From Chelonoidis abingdonii (Eukaryota; Chordata; Testudines; Testudinidae), in contig NC_133770.1 in the NCBI RefSeq assembly GCF_003597395.2, positions 204,427,175-204,491,174 on the forward strand: DNA of 64,000 bases. Direction: 5' to 3'. This document shows positions 24,429-35,249 of the stretch, piece by piece. Under the pieces are notes generated by a model. The model ran no database searches, was not told where the DNA came from, and saw only the letters and a program-made list of their open reading frames with translations. A program made the translations under genes and the position numbers. Position 1 is the first letter of the stretch, and each line of letters opens with the position of its first letter.

Positions 24429-24708
24429 TCTCTGCCATGTACATTGGCCAAATTGGACACTCGCTACACAAAAAAATAAATGAACACAAATCTGACATCA
24501 GGAATCATAACATTCAAAAACCAGAAGGAGAACACTTCAGTCTCCCTGGTCACTTAATAACAGACCTGAAAGTGGCAATTCCTCAACAAAAAAACTCCAG
24601 AAAAAGACTCCAACATGAAACTGTAGAACTAGAATTAATTTGCAAACTGGACCCCATTAGATTAGGCCTGAATAAAGACTGGAAGTGGCTGGGTCATTAC
24701 AAAACCTA
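24429..24708 (+). pseudogene. GIY-YIG endonuclease remnant of the Penelope-like element
   Basis: The reading frame gives SAMYIGQIGHSLHKKINEHK, then SDIRNHNIQKPEGEHFSLPGH and, further on, ELICKLDPIRLGLNKDWKW before a stop at 24706-24708. In PLE endonucleases the YIG of GIY-YIG is followed by a conserved K/R-containing helix and a downstream glutamate, all of which are recognisable. The upstream GIY strand falls in the inverted segment, so the domain is broken. The bases reading through from 24314 form a chimeric frame across the inversion and are not a real protein. Confidence 0.75.
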
Positions 24709-24925
24709 AACCTAATTTCCCCAATACTAATTTCCCCCTACTGTTAATCACACCTTCTTGTCAACTGTCTGAAATGGGCCACTCTCATTATCACTTCAAA
24801 AGTTATTTTTCGTTCCTTGGTATCCTACTGTCAATTGAATTGTCTCGTTAGATTGACCTGACACTTGGTAAGGAAAATTACATCTTTTCATATATTTATA
24901 CCTTCTCCTATTTTTTCCGGTCCAT

Positions 24926-24967
24926 GCATCTAATGAAGTGGGATCTAGCCCACGAAAGCTTATGCCC
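24926..24967 (+). ncRNA. Hammerhead-ribozyme-like motif in Penelope 3' region, mutated
   Basis: CTAATGA (24930-24936) stands where the hammerhead box C-U-G-A-N-G-A would be, with G5 changed to A. One extra A follows, then a perfect 5-bp stem GTGGG/CCCAC (24938-24942 and 24949-24953), then GAAA (24954-24957) and a tiny GC-TTAT-GC stem III. The A15.1-U16.1 pair is lost (C in place of U). It is expected to be inactive. Recognition is by motif order only. Confidence 0.45.
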
Positions 24968-25048
24968 AAATAAATTTGTTAGTCTTTAAGGTGCCACAAG
25001 GACTCCTTGTTGTTTTTGCTGATACAGACTAACACGGCTACCACGCTG

Positions 25049-26823
25049 AATGCTGTCTGATGGTTGCCATAAAAAGTCAGCATTTGCCAAAAGATATACT
25101 ATACAGAAACCACAGAGGGTATGCTTTGAGGAAGACTGCATTGCTTCTACCCAAGCCATGTCCACTCTGTGGCTAAATAGAGAAATGTTCAAAGTAGCCA
25201 TTTTTTCATGAGTTGGGAATACTGCCAATTCTTATTAAAATGAAGAATTTCTCTGTGCATATATCGTAAACACGAAACGCATAAGAAATTGTAATCTGAT
25301 AATTTTTTTGTCTTTGAGAGGCATTATGAACAGACATTTAGAGAAATGTAGAATTAAAAAAAGAACTCATTCAAAACTGAAGATAGGTTTCCCTATATTT
25401 CTAAAGAGTGATATTGTACAGAGAACAAAAAGAAGAAACATCTGTTTCCTTAAAACAAGGATTTTCAGGAATTTGGGTGTTTTTCTTTCAATTTTCTATC
25501 CTGTAAAAGTACATTTAAAAATATGAATCAAATCCATTTTAATTTTAGCTTTACTGTGCCAGCTAAAGTAGTGTGGCTTTGGGGGAGACCTGGCTTTCTC
25601 TTTATCCTCTTCTCATGATCAGATCCTGAGCCCCAGGGAGCACCATCCCCCACATACTTTATTATTGCATATCCTCCCCACAGGAATCCACTCTCTTTTC
25701 AGGTCCTCCCTGCATGAAAGAGCTTTATGTATGGAATTGCCATCTGACCCTTACATTACTATTTTTATTATTTATACTTTGTATTATGGTAGGGCCTACA
25801 AGTCCACATTATAGCATTCCAGATTTTAGAGTTCAAACTTTAGAAAACATATTTTGTGGACATTCAAAGCCAAAAACAGTAAAATCCATAAGTGACAAAA
25901 AACATAAAGAACAGAAATATCCATATGCAGAAGAGAAAAATAGAATAATTCTATTTCAATAATGGATACAAAGATTGAGTAGGAATATATAAAACCGTTA
26001 ACTACAATCAAATCTATCTTCTGAAATTAATGATATTATACAATCTAATACAATATAAATTCTAGTGTATTTTACAATAATCCACATTTGTAGTATATGT
26101 CCTCTGTTGTCCTTTCCATATTCACATTTGTGCACTACACAGTTTTGGACATTGGAGCAGCTACTCTTACATAGATCCTTCATCTGGAAGAAAGAAATAC
26201 TAAGCTTGTAACTTAGCAGCTGTGAATGGCCCGTAAAAATGGGATGCCGTTGCAGTTATTATATGCAGATTTTATTGTTTCATTTCTTCTAGCTGGGCAG
26301 TGTCCCAAAGGCAGAACACCCTCTGCTTCTTCTAAGAAGAAAGTAAATGAAAAGAGAATGTATTCCAAATGTGGAGTTCTGACTGAGCAGCCTTACAGCC
26401 AAATTGAGAAAAAAAAAAGTTTTAAACACAGAAATCTGATAGAAGTAATTCTGAAAGATTGCTTCATATTAACAATTGTTATACTATCTTTTATTCATGT
26501 ATATGAGCCCACTCCTTGCTTACTCTTAGCTCCCAAGATTGGTATAGTCCACTTGCTATTCTGTCCCTAATGGCTATGAGGCCCATTGAAAGATCTGAGG
26601 CCATTTTTAAAATGCCAGCCTTTACCTTACTATTCTTCTTGGATGATTACTGGATTCCTGATAGACGGTGCTTCCACCACCCACCAAGTGATCAGATGAT
26701 AACAGGAGTTCACAGTTCCTATGACATGTGGGGGAATTCTTATACTCTCAAGAAGTCAAAAAAGAAAGTAAATGTAGAGATGAGGGGTAAAAGGAAAGGC
26801 ATGGATGTATGGAAGGTTATAAA
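25049..26823. other. No gene seen
   Basis: AT-rich sequence. The longer frames (26226-26570, 26516-26839) have no recognisable domain. Confidence 0.55.
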
Positions 26824-26836
26824 TATAGTGACTGGA

Positions 26837-26891
26837 TAGCATAGTGGTTAACAGCGCCGCCCTTTGATATGAGAGACCGGGGTTCAAATCC
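26837..26891 (+). promoter_or_regulatory. tRNA-like head with Pol III A box and B box
   Basis: TAGCATAGTGG (26837-26847) fits the A-box consensus. GGTTCAAATCC (26881-26891) fits the B box with one change. The spacing of 33 bp is as in tRNA genes. The anticodon-loop region reads CTTTGAT, which would give a TTG (Gln) anticodon. A CCA-like 'cca' follows at 26902-26904. The acceptor stem does not pair, so this is not a working tRNA. It sits directly upstream of the LINE's coding remnant. Confidence 0.7.
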
Positions 26892-27036
26892 TGGTTGGTA
26901 CCCAAATTTTCCAGTAGGGGTCCTTGGGCAAAAGACCTCCTAGCGCTTCATCTGCCTACCTCAGATATGAGAGTGACACGAACTAGGAGAGTCATGCCGG
27001 CTTGGACGTCGCCTGGATTAACAAGGTCCGCGCCAG

Positions 27037-27354
27037 ATGCTGAGGAACCAGGACAATCTGATGATAAGTGGGCTACTGGAACAAACCATTTCATGGATGA
27101 GACAAGAGAACCTGGAATTGATGGAATGCTACTACAACAGTAGACCTAATGAGAGGGGATATATGAAATGTATGAGGGGACTGTGGATGGACAAAAGACC
27201 TGCATCCACACTTACTGAGAAACAGCTGGTTACGCAACGCTTCAACATAGTACAGAGGAAGCTGCTCTCACAGCTTGAGATAGACCAACTCCACATAACA
27301 TCCCAGACTCAAGAAGACCTGGAAGAACAAGTGGATGTGCAGCCCACAAGCTGA
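27037..27354 (+). pseudogene. R4-like LINE, N-terminal region (Myb-like?)
   Basis: An open frame of 105 codons contains ISWMRQENLELMECYYNSRP, then ERGYMKCMRGLWMDKRPAST and LTEKQLVTQR. The W..EEN..LMECY..S.P..RGY..RM..LW pattern is characteristic of the N-terminal part of this LINE group, possibly a Myb/homeodomain-like DNA-binding fold. The upstream start is unclear, because the first Met follows a frame that has lost continuity with the tRNA-like head. Confidence 0.65.
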
Positions 27355-28059
27355 AACTTCACTCCATCCTCCATATGCTGAGCACAGCAGCTGCATATGA
27401 GGCATAAAGACAGGCAGAAACTAGCTAGTCAATCCTCGAGACGGATTACAAGGCTCAGGGAGAAGTACCATTCCAGATAGTATGTTAGGAAGATGCCAAT
27501 AGGAGCCCTCATACAATCCCTTACTACCACCATAACTCAACCAATTAACTGGGTAACGCCTACAGCGCTCTGTATCCTGGAGATGCTTGGCTGCAGATCA
27601 AGAAATAACATATAATACCCACCTGGAAAATGAGGTTGGAGGATAAGATCAAGGCGACTTGGAGAAAGTTAGTCAGCTGGTGGACACTACAGACGGGTGT
27701 AAAGTAAGGATAAGACTCAGCTACTGAAAAAATACATGGGCCTGCTCCAATCTGAAGCCCTAGAGAGCTAAAACAAAGGCTCACAGCACTGGCCTACCAG
27801 CTAAGGAGATACGCTACACAGAAGCAGGAGCCAAAAAAGTAATGCCCTGTTCTCCAAAACATCCAAGGTGTATAATCCCAACTGCAGTGCAACAACATAT
27901 AACAGCAAGCCACGCAAGCCAGCAGAAACTGACACAGTATTGCGAAAACATATGGGAGAAGAGCAGGACTCATAACACACCAGTGCTAAAGTGGCTGCAG
28001 ACCTGAGAACGGAGCACGCAATCTCCAGAAACAGAAACCAAATCACCATCACAGTAGAA

Positions 28060-29300
28060 GACATCCATGCACGCGGGCTCAAGAACATGAAGAGCTTGGA
28101 CAGCACCTGGACCAGGACATGATCCACACCTACTGGCTTAAGAACTTAATAGCAGTGCATGAACGGCCTAGCAGCACAGATGCACACCAGCTGTGCTGCA
28201 GCAGGCCCCAACCCAAACTGGCTAACACAGGAAGGACAGTAGCTGATGATGAAGACGCCCTCAAGGAGAACGAGAACCGACCATATATACCTGCCTCCCC
28301 ACAACATGGAAAAGTCCTATCAGGCAATCATTAGCTGCCAAGCTACAGGCCATATGGGCCAGTACATAGTCACACTACTCAGAATGGGCATTGGAGAACA
28401 ACACCAGAGACTCAAACACCGTTGCTCAGTAGATAGAGGCCATGTAACCAGATCTACACAGACCAATCTGGACATAGCCTGGACGACTACACGGAAAGCC
28501 TATGACTATGCCGCAAACCGTGGATCTGTGAAATGTTGAGGGCTATAAAAGCACGACACTAAGGACCTTCCTAGACTCAAGGGGAACTATGGAAGACAAA
28601 ATGGAATTCATCAGGGCGCTTGCACACGGCCATCAATGCAGCATTACCAAGGTGATGCACTGTCCCTGCGGAGTTTCTGAGCATAGGCTTACAAATAAAC
28701 ATGGGCCTTGGTGGCGTAAATCGAGTAAAGAACCCGCACAGAGTTACCCCCCTCAGCCAGATAATCAAGGACTGGCTACGGTACAAGTTCAGGAATGGAC
28801 TACCATCAGTCACCTCCTCTACATGGATGACATCAGCTGTATGCTAAGAATGAATGAGACATCGACTCGCTAATCCACCTGATGCGGATCTACAGTGAGA
28901 GATACGGATGTCTTCGGAATGGAGAAGTGTGCCGGATGGTAGTGAGAGAGGGAAAGTAGTCAAGACTGATGGGGTGGAACTACCAGCGGCCACATAGCAG
29001 ACTACAGACCAGCTACCTGCGGGTCCCAAGTCCACATGGAAACATGATGAGGAGGCAAGGAAGAACAACAACATCCAAGTATCACCAAAGGAATAAGACA
29101 GGTCCTGAAGAGCCATTTCAGTGGGAAGAACAAGATCCATGCCATCAATGGATACGCCCTTGCTGGTCATCAGATACCCTGCCGGTAATAGTGAGCTGGC
29201 CAAAGGAGACATGGAAGCTGCCGATGTAAGGCCCAGAAGCTCCTCACATGCACGGAGGTTTTTTCACCCAAGTCCAACACCCAGAGACTGTACCAGCCGG
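28060..29300 (+). pseudogene. R4-like LINE reverse transcriptase remnant
   Basis: Conserved blocks are spread over several frames. DMIHTYWLKNL lies near 28117. A 'TNLDIAWTTTRKAYDYA' segment at about 28460-28512 corresponds to RT motif A. SHLLYMDDI at 28805-28831 is motif C with an intact YMDD (Y codon at 28820). A thumb-type region with 'YALAGHQIPCR..' equivalents lies near 29150. Stop codons and frameshifts between blocks make the protein non-functional. Confidence 0.75.
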
Positions 29301-29754
29301 AAAGAGGCGGGAGGGCTCGGTGAGCGTAAAAGCCACTGTCCTGGATGAACCAGACCATCCAGGAGTACATCAGTAAGATGGCCCCCAAAGATTGAGCTGC
29401 TGAGAGAATGCCTGAGGCAGAGCAGACATGGGAGAAGACCAAGCACGAAGAAGTGTCATGCAAGACAAGACCCTGTCATGGGATGTACAATCGACAGATA
29501 TGAGGTGGCTGACATTGGGAAAATCTACCGTGGTGGAATGAGCTGGACTAAAAGACAGCACTGAGGCCTGATCATAGCGGCCACAGGAACAGGCACTGAG
29601 CACCAGATCCATTGAAGCCAGGGGTCTACCACACTGAGAGGAACCCAAGGTGCAGACTGTGCAGAGAGGCCTCATAGCAGTCCAACACATAGTGGCAGGA
29701 ATGTAAAATGCAGGCAGGAACAGCATACATGAACGGCACGAACAATGGCTGGCA

Positions 29755-30225
29755 TTGTGTAAGGAACATCTGGCACAGCCTTATGCGCTAAGACCCTCCA
29801 AGACAAGATGGAGATTCCACAGAAAGGTGTGGAGAATAGCAGGGCTAAAATTCGTGGACTCAGATCCAACGGACAGGCCAGGTACTGGGCATCAAACCAG
29901 ACATCGTGTAGATAGACTAACGGAGCAGAAACAGCGGATGGGAATAGATATAACCCTAGCCGTGCAAGTGAAGCAACATCAGGAAAAGGAATCAGAGAAA
30001 GCTGGAGAAGTTACCAGGGGTGTTGGGGCTGAAAAGGTACTAGAAGAGAGGGAAAGTGAAGCCAAAGTGGTCCTGGTAGGAGCACTCGGGGCTGTGACTC
30101 CTAAGCTGGGTGAGTGGCTCCAACAGATCCCAGGAACAACATCAGAGCTCTCTGTCCAGAAGAGTGCAGTGCTAGGAACAGCTAAGATACTGAGCAGAAC
30201 CCTCAAACTCCCAGGCCTCTGGTAG
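29755..30225 (+). pseudogene. R4-like LINE C-terminal endonuclease region
   Basis: A 156-codon frame, the longest retained piece of the LINE. It includes RWRFHRKVWRIAGLKF, an IDITLAVQV segment where the restriction-like endonuclease strand would be, and the very conserved end QQIPGTTSELSVQKSA, then VLGTAKILSRTLKLPGLW before the stop. Just upstream (29645-29680) PRCRLCREA marks the zinc-knuckle-like part. The usual PD-D endonuclease acid motif is not clearly preserved. Confidence 0.75.
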
Positions 30226-30278
30226 AGGACCCGAGGTTGAGGAAGACACATACCACCCATAGAGGTGAGAGGGGAATT

Positions 30279-30281
30279 TTA

Positions 30282-30316
<35 letters not shown>
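30279..30316. repeat. (TA)n microsatellite at LINE 3' end
   Basis: Alternating TA with one GTGT interruption, immediately after the LINE's last coding block. It probably grew from the element's 3' tail. Confidence 0.9.
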
Positions 30317-30997
30317 GGACCGTCAATCCCAAAACAAAATCAAACACTCCCTCTGTCAAATAACTGCTTTTCAGCTAATCAGACGTAATCCAAGAGAAAG
30401 AAATGAGTGTAACCCCAAAAGAATGTGAGTCCCACAGTATGAGGTAGGTGTTCTCTTTATCTAATTCTCCTTGCACTGGAGGATTAGGAGTAAAAATAAA
30501 GGACTGTAGCTTGGGTACGTGGTGACGGTGCCACAAACTTTCATCTCTCTGTGTGACCCTCCCTGTCTTAGATTATGCTTTAATTGAATTCTTCAAACCA
30601 GACACCCTAGACTCCTTCCCCACTGTGACGTTATATCCATGTAGCCACTATTGTAATAATATTTGTATGCCTTTGAAAACTCAGAATTTGCTAGTCATCA
30701 TTGTCCTGGTAAAATATGTGTGGTAATATTGTATGTAAAGTTATAAGATTCTGCTACATGGTGTTACTAACACACGTTTCAAGTCTGGGGAGCAGCTAAA
30801 CCAGTTCCTCAGAGACAAAGGGCAAGTGTGATGCCTCAGCGAGATATGAATAATGTCAATGGATCATTACCTGCTAAGTGGCCATTCTTTAGCAGGAAAG
30901 GAGTCAGAGCAGAAAAATCTATCATGGAGTTCCTGTCCACATAGATTGCTTATTGTCATGCTCTCAGCTGGAAATGCTATTGAAAGGAAAGCAGGAC

Positions 30998-31004
30998 TAT
31001 AAAA
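30998..31004 (+). promoter_or_regulatory. TATA box of the LTR-like element
   Basis: TATAAAA in the context 'caggactataaaagaagggg', about 295 bp upstream of the polyA signal. Confidence 0.45.
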
Positions 31005-31292
31005 GAAGGGGCAAGACACTCCAATATATCCCTCCTCCACACTCTTTCTGTGTCCGTCGATTGACTGCACCAGAAGGAACAAAGGAAGCAGTCAGTAAAC
31101 AGGATAAGGGGTCCTGGCCAAAGAAGTTTGGCCCTAAGACTGTTGATATTTGGTGAGAAAATCTTTGCTTTGAATTTAACCTTGTTTGTTAAGTTAGTCA
31201 TTAGTTGTGCATTATCTTTATTTTTCTTGTAACCATTTCTGACTTTTATTCCTCAGTACTTATATTCACTTAAAATCTCTCTCAGTGTAGTT

Positions 31293-31298
31293 AATAAA
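31293..31298 (+). promoter_or_regulatory. AATAAA polyadenylation signal of the LTR-like element
   Basis: AATAAA followed by a T-rich stretch within 20 bases. Confidence 0.45.
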
Positions 31299-31712
31299 CT
31301 TGTTTTATTGTTTTATCTAATTCAGTGCATTTGAATTAAAGTGTTTGGGAAACTTCATTTATGATAACAAGATGTGTGCATATCATTTTTATTAATGAAA
31401 TGACAGACTTTATATGAATTTGTACAATCCAGGAGCTAAGTGGGTAGTGCAGGAAATATATTTCTGGGGGAAAATCTGGGATCACCCTGCAAAATAACTA
31501 GGCTGATAAGAGTCAAGGTGTGGCTGGTGGCAGCATGCACACAGACATAACTGGGAGTGACCTGATTACTGGAGGCTGTTTGTGAGCAGTCCTCAGTGGA
31601 GGCTACAGCAGCAAAGCAGAATAAAGGGCACCCCAAGTTGGAAGGTAGGAGTGACGCAGCTACTCAGTAGTTTGGATTGTACCCTAGGTATGCCACAACC
31701 ACCTAATTAAAT

Positions 31713-31926
31713 ATAACAAAAACAACGAGGAGTCTGGTGGCACCTTAAAGACTAACAGATTATTTGGGCATAAGCTTTCATGGGTAAAAAATCCATGCAT
31801 CTGAAGACCTGGTTTTTTTTACCCATGAAATCCTACACCCAAATAATCTGTTAGTTTTTAAGGTGCCACCGGAATCTTCATTATTTTTGTGGATACCGAC
31901 TAACATGGCTACCCCTCTGATACTTG
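31713..31926 (+). mobile_element. Penelope-like 3' end, foldback form, with 10-bp target duplication
   Basis: The left part (31721-31788) is reversed: 'gtggcaccttaaagactaac' then 'agattatttgggcataagctttcatgggtaaaa'. The right part (31790-31926) is forward: 'ttacccatgaaatcc', 'caaataatctgttag', 'aaggtgccacc', 'gactaacatggctacccctctgata'. Flanking 'ctaattaaat' (31703-31712) and 'ctaactaaat' (31927-31936) agree at 9 of 10 positions, so the foldback inserted as one unit. Confidence 0.85.
31799..31834 (+). ncRNA. Hammerhead-like core, degenerate, in Penelope foldback
   Basis: CTGAAGA (31800-31806) could serve as the C-U-G-A-N-G-A box. It is followed by a CTGG/CCCA remnant of stem II and then GAAA. 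Stem III is lost ('tcctacacc'). It is listed because it holds the same position as the motifs at 24926 and 44943. Confidence 0.3.
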
Positions 31927-32048
31927 CTAACTAAATGTAGTATCACTGTATTCACAGTGGCTCTTGAAGTAAATTAAAAAAAAAAGTCCTCATGGGGCTG
32001 AAACCATGGCCTTCCCTTCGGTTCCAGAGCAAGGGGGTGGACCTAGCA

Positions 32049-32224
32049 CAAGGATCGGCAGCCTTCAGCACACAGTCCCATGCTGCTTCCCGCAGCTCCC
32101 ATTGGCTGGGAACAGCAAACTGTGGCCACTGGGAGCTGCCATGCCTGCAGACAGTCAAGATAAACAAAATGCCTCATGGCCAGCCAGCAGATTACCCTGA
32201 TGGTTCGAACATTGCTGACCCCTG
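32049..32224. mobile_element. 176-bp hAT MITE with 8-bp target duplication
   Basis: It starts 'caaggatcggcagccttcag' and ends 'cattgctgacccctg', degenerate inverted repeats of the CAGGGGTCGGCAACC type. 'acctagca' (32041-32048) and 'gcctagca' (32225-32232) agree at 7 of 8 positions. The interior carries 'cagctcccattggctgggaa', the usual content of this turtle family. Confidence 0.88.
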
Positions 32225-32232
32225 GCCTAGCA

Positions 32233-34794
32233 GATGAGACTGGAAGGCTGTGTTTTTCCTCAGATGAATCTCCAACAGTTTTAGTGTACCATTTATCTTC
32301 TCCTTTAGATTCATAACTGGGCAGGCTGGCTGTCCTCAGCTTTCTAGTTTCGTGTTTGATGTTTGTGAGGATGTGCTATGAAGGTATCTGGATTCTCTCC
32401 CTACCAGATGCCTGCTCCTAAGTTATTCCCTTCTCTAGCAGAGCTGCTCTGGGGAGCAGCTAGATTGGAAATTAATACTTTTATCAAGCTGTGTGCTTTG
32501 AATCAGCTGAAATCTCACTGTGTGACAAATAGGCTTGACTTTCTCAAATTCACCTGTCTTGCCCAGACGAGGAAAGGCTCCCTTGCTTTCCTCTGAAAAT
32601 ATACTTTTCAGGGCTCTTTATTCATGTCTGGCAGTCCCAGCCAGGTGCAGGTTCTGGATGCAGGATGTGGCTGTCCTGGTTGTCCTTCACTTCCTTACCA
32701 ACTAACTCTTCCTTCTTGTCTCTAACCAGGCTCCCAATGGCTGTGCAGGTGTTATGTACCTGAGGGTTTTTTGTTTTCCTAGTACATCATGCTAGGGTTC
32801 CTGATACAGGTTTTCAAGCAAGCAGGTTACTGTCAATTTCCCAATTTCTGCTGTCTCTCTTAAACCCCCAGATCAATTGATCTCTCTAAGCTATCCTTTC
32901 CCTTGGTTTCTTGTAGTTTTTTTCTTGATTCTGGTTTCTTATTCTGTTTACAGATTTTCAGTGGTTGGACTCATGAACAGAGTATGGATCTCAGCCTGCA
33001 ACACTTTCTCACATTTGTACTGACTTTTCTTGATAATTTTTTGGAGTTAGGGTTTCATGAGTCTACTTACTGAGGAATGCCAGGATATGGTCCGTTAGAT
33101 TTATTACAGTATATTCTTGCAGTTGCAGACACTATAATAATAATCAAAGCTTACTTGCATATCACATAAGTATTCTCATTGTGGCTATTTTTTGAATAAA
33201 GAAAACAAGTTTTGGCCCAACATTGAGATAGCTATTGCATTATAAATCACTGCTTTCTGTATTTTATAAAGTGCCAAAATGTAATGCTGGCCTTTTTGTA
33301 ACTTGAAGGACGCAAGTACAACTGGCTGGAAAACTATTTGTTTTCTTTGGAAAATATAGACAAAAATGTTGAAATTCTCTGTTCTATATTTCAATTTGAA
33401 AAAATGCAAATGTTTGTGCAACATGAGAGATGCAGCTGCATGGGAAACCCAGTCAATAGAGAATATAGGGTCATGCATTGCCTGATCTACAACTGCTGAA
33501 AACATTGTTTTCCAGGTGTTCTTTTTTTGACAAAAACTCAACATTTTCTGTAGAGAACAGACACCTCTGGCTAAAAATTGTGTAGAGTCCAAATCTCATT
33601 GTTCAGTCAAAATGAAGTTTTGACAGAACACTTTGACCAGGTATTGTGTACACCAGTTGTTTTCTTCTTATCCCCTTATATTGAGAGCGTCACATCAGAG
33701 CCATGAATTAATTCATTTTTATGTTTATTTCTGCCTATTATTTAAGTATATAGCATGTCCTTTCAAATATGTGGTTTAATATTGACAGAAAAGTAATAAA
33801 ACAGAATAAAAGTGTGTAATTACTTCTGCTGCATGAATAATTAGCTGCACAATGCAATTAGGCAGGAGGGAAAAGGACATTTTTTAAGACTAATTTAGAA
33901 GAGATCATACTTGGTAATCCTGAGAGGACTTCATTTCTGTCAGAATTAATCGAGATACATTAAAAATATCTCTGTTCACACCAAAGAGAAAAGAAAACAA
34001 TCCAAACATGTGAGACAAATAAACTACCCTTCATCAATCAATGTCAGATCTCAAGCAATTATTTTACCTAAAGCCTTTCTTACCCTGCAGTGAAACTTAT
34101 TTATTTTCTGCTTGCAAAATCATCATTAAAACATGCCACACTGTTTTATGTGGGGGTTTTGCTTCAACTGATTCTGGCTTTGACTCTTGCTACAAGACAA
34201 AAGGCATGGTACAAGCTTAAAGAAAAAAAAAACTAATTTACTGAAATCACTCAACTCATGCTAATATACTGCAACTCAACTGGCATTAGTTTTAGTCACC
34301 ACTGGAGGCACTGTTGTCTAGGTGCAACCTCACTGTGATTTTTGCTCACTTTCCAAATGCTGCCTAATCCAGCTTTAGAGGCAGATAAAACTATTTCTAT
34401 CCTTCTGAATGAACTACAATTTATTTCAGACACCTGGAATGCTCAAATAAAAGTAGTGCTGAATCTGGGTTTCAAAAAAAGGGTGTTCATTTATTCTGAA
34501 CATTTAAATGAAAGTGACGTTAGTTGATGATATTATTTTATTGGACCTAGTCGTGGTAACCTCTCAGATTTTAATTTTCCTTGTCTTTTCAGACACTCGG
34601 GTGGACTGGTTCAGTAGCACACAATTAAGGTTTGCTTTCTTTCTAGATTAGGGTGTTTTCATCATCTGTATTAGTTTTGTTTTAGTAAACAAACAGTAGA
34701 ATAGAGCACAGAATGTATCTGAGTAATGTAATGGATCATACAATAACCTTAGCTCAAACATCCATTTAATTGATTAGCAATACTTGGCACATAC
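32233..34794. other. No gene seen; possible conserved noncoding block at 33815-34120
   Basis: The first kilobase is pyrimidine-rich and not classifiable. Bases 33815-34120 are non-repetitive with 'catgaataattagctgcaca' and 'atgcaattag', words resembling homeodomain and octamer sites. A 135-codon minus frame (33185-33592) has no domain that I recognise. Confidence 0.35.
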
Positions 34795-34985
34795 ATGATG
34801 CTTTCCTTCAAAATATTTTGCAGCACTTTTCAAAGATTAATTAAGTTTCACAAACACGTCTGTGAGAATGTTAAATGATACTATTCCTGTGGCACAGAAG
34901 AGGACACTGAATCAGTGGCACGACCAGGAATAGAATATAGGAGTCTTGACTTCTAGGCCCCTGCCCCAATGAGACCATAGTCCCT
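34795..34985 (-). repeat. MIR SINE, reversed, diverged
   Basis: 'gtggcacagaagaggacact' then 'gaatcagtggcacgaccagg' and 'aatagaatataggagtcttgacttc' follow the order of a reversed MIR. The core is eroded. Confidence 0.6.
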
Positions 34986-35249
34986 CTTGCCAATATGATG
35001 GGACATTTTCAATAAATATACCACAAGGAAACAAGATGAGAAATTGTGGCATTTTTTTCCTGAATGGTTCAAATTAGATCAATCAGGCCATTTCAGGTGA
35101 CAATAAACCTGTTTTGAGAATAATGACAATTTTTTTTTCATATTCTATCTTTTCACCCACAAGGCATAAAAGACACAAACAATATGAGTATCTTTTAAAG
35201 ACATTTTATACTGTAGTCAAAGCAGACATTGGGTTTATATGCTCCTATG

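Larger units (their letters stand above)
24281..25048 (+). mobile_element. Penelope-like retroelement, 5'-truncated with inverted 5' segment
   Basis: The plus-strand body (24429-25048) encodes part of a GIY-YIG endonuclease and runs into a 3' untranslated region ending 'ttagtctttaaggtgccaca' and 'cagactaacacggctacc', the characteristic 3' end shared with three other copies here. The first part (24282-24428) is the same endonuclease region in reverse. For example, 'gtccaatttggccaatgtac' on the plus strand at 24371 is the exact inverse of 24438-24457. The copy therefore forms a hairpin of about 120-bp arms. No reverse transcriptase domain is present. Confidence 0.85.
26824..30317 (+). mobile_element. 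R4/Dong-like non-LTR retrotransposon, near full length, inactive
   Basis: About 3.5 kb carries, in order, a tRNA-like block, an N-terminal DNA-binding-type region, a reverse transcriptase with YMDD, a zinc-knuckle-like CRLC segment, a restriction-like-endonuclease-type C-terminus and a (TA)n tail. The order and C-terminal text fit the R4/Dong clade, whose members have one long frame and a C-terminal restriction-enzyme-like endonuclease. The frame is broken many times by stops and shifts, so it cannot be active. No target duplication was recognised. The clade name is from recalled family patterns and needs a search. Confidence 0.75.
30615..31690 (+). mobile_element. LTR-like retroelement segment with TATA box and polyA signal
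   Basis: The layout resembles a promoter-to-polyA unit. TATAAAA is at 30998-31004, a putative transcribed part follows, and a sequence ending 'cagtgtagttaataaacttg' holds AATAAA at 31293-31298 with 'ttttattgttttatctaattcagtgcattt' after it. This closely resembles a widespread turtle repeat with the same 'agttaataaacttgttttattg' phrase. No coding frame or paired LTR was found, and boundaries are approximate. Confidence 0.5.

Noticed and set aside
24314..24709. 131-codon frame as an intact GIY-YIG protein
   Set aside because: The first 38 codons are the same region read backwards across the inversion junction, so the frame is chimeric.
26830..26904. Functional tRNA gene (Gln-like)
   Set aside because: A and B boxes are good, but the 7-bp acceptor stem does not pair, the D stem is broken, and one T-stem pair is lost. 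Kept as a tRNA-like LINE head.
28844..29463. Minus-strand frames of 97-122 codons
   Set aside because: They are antisense to the R4-like reverse transcriptase remnant.
30615..31690. Host promoter and first exon (TATA box, polyA signal)
   Set aside because: The TATA and AATAAA are only 295 bp apart, with no coding frame or splice signal, and the text matches a dispersed turtle repeat. An LTR-like origin is more likely.
33185..33592. 135-codon minus-strand open frame as a gene
   Set aside because: Low-complexity hydrophobic translation, AT-rich context, no motif, no splice or promoter context.
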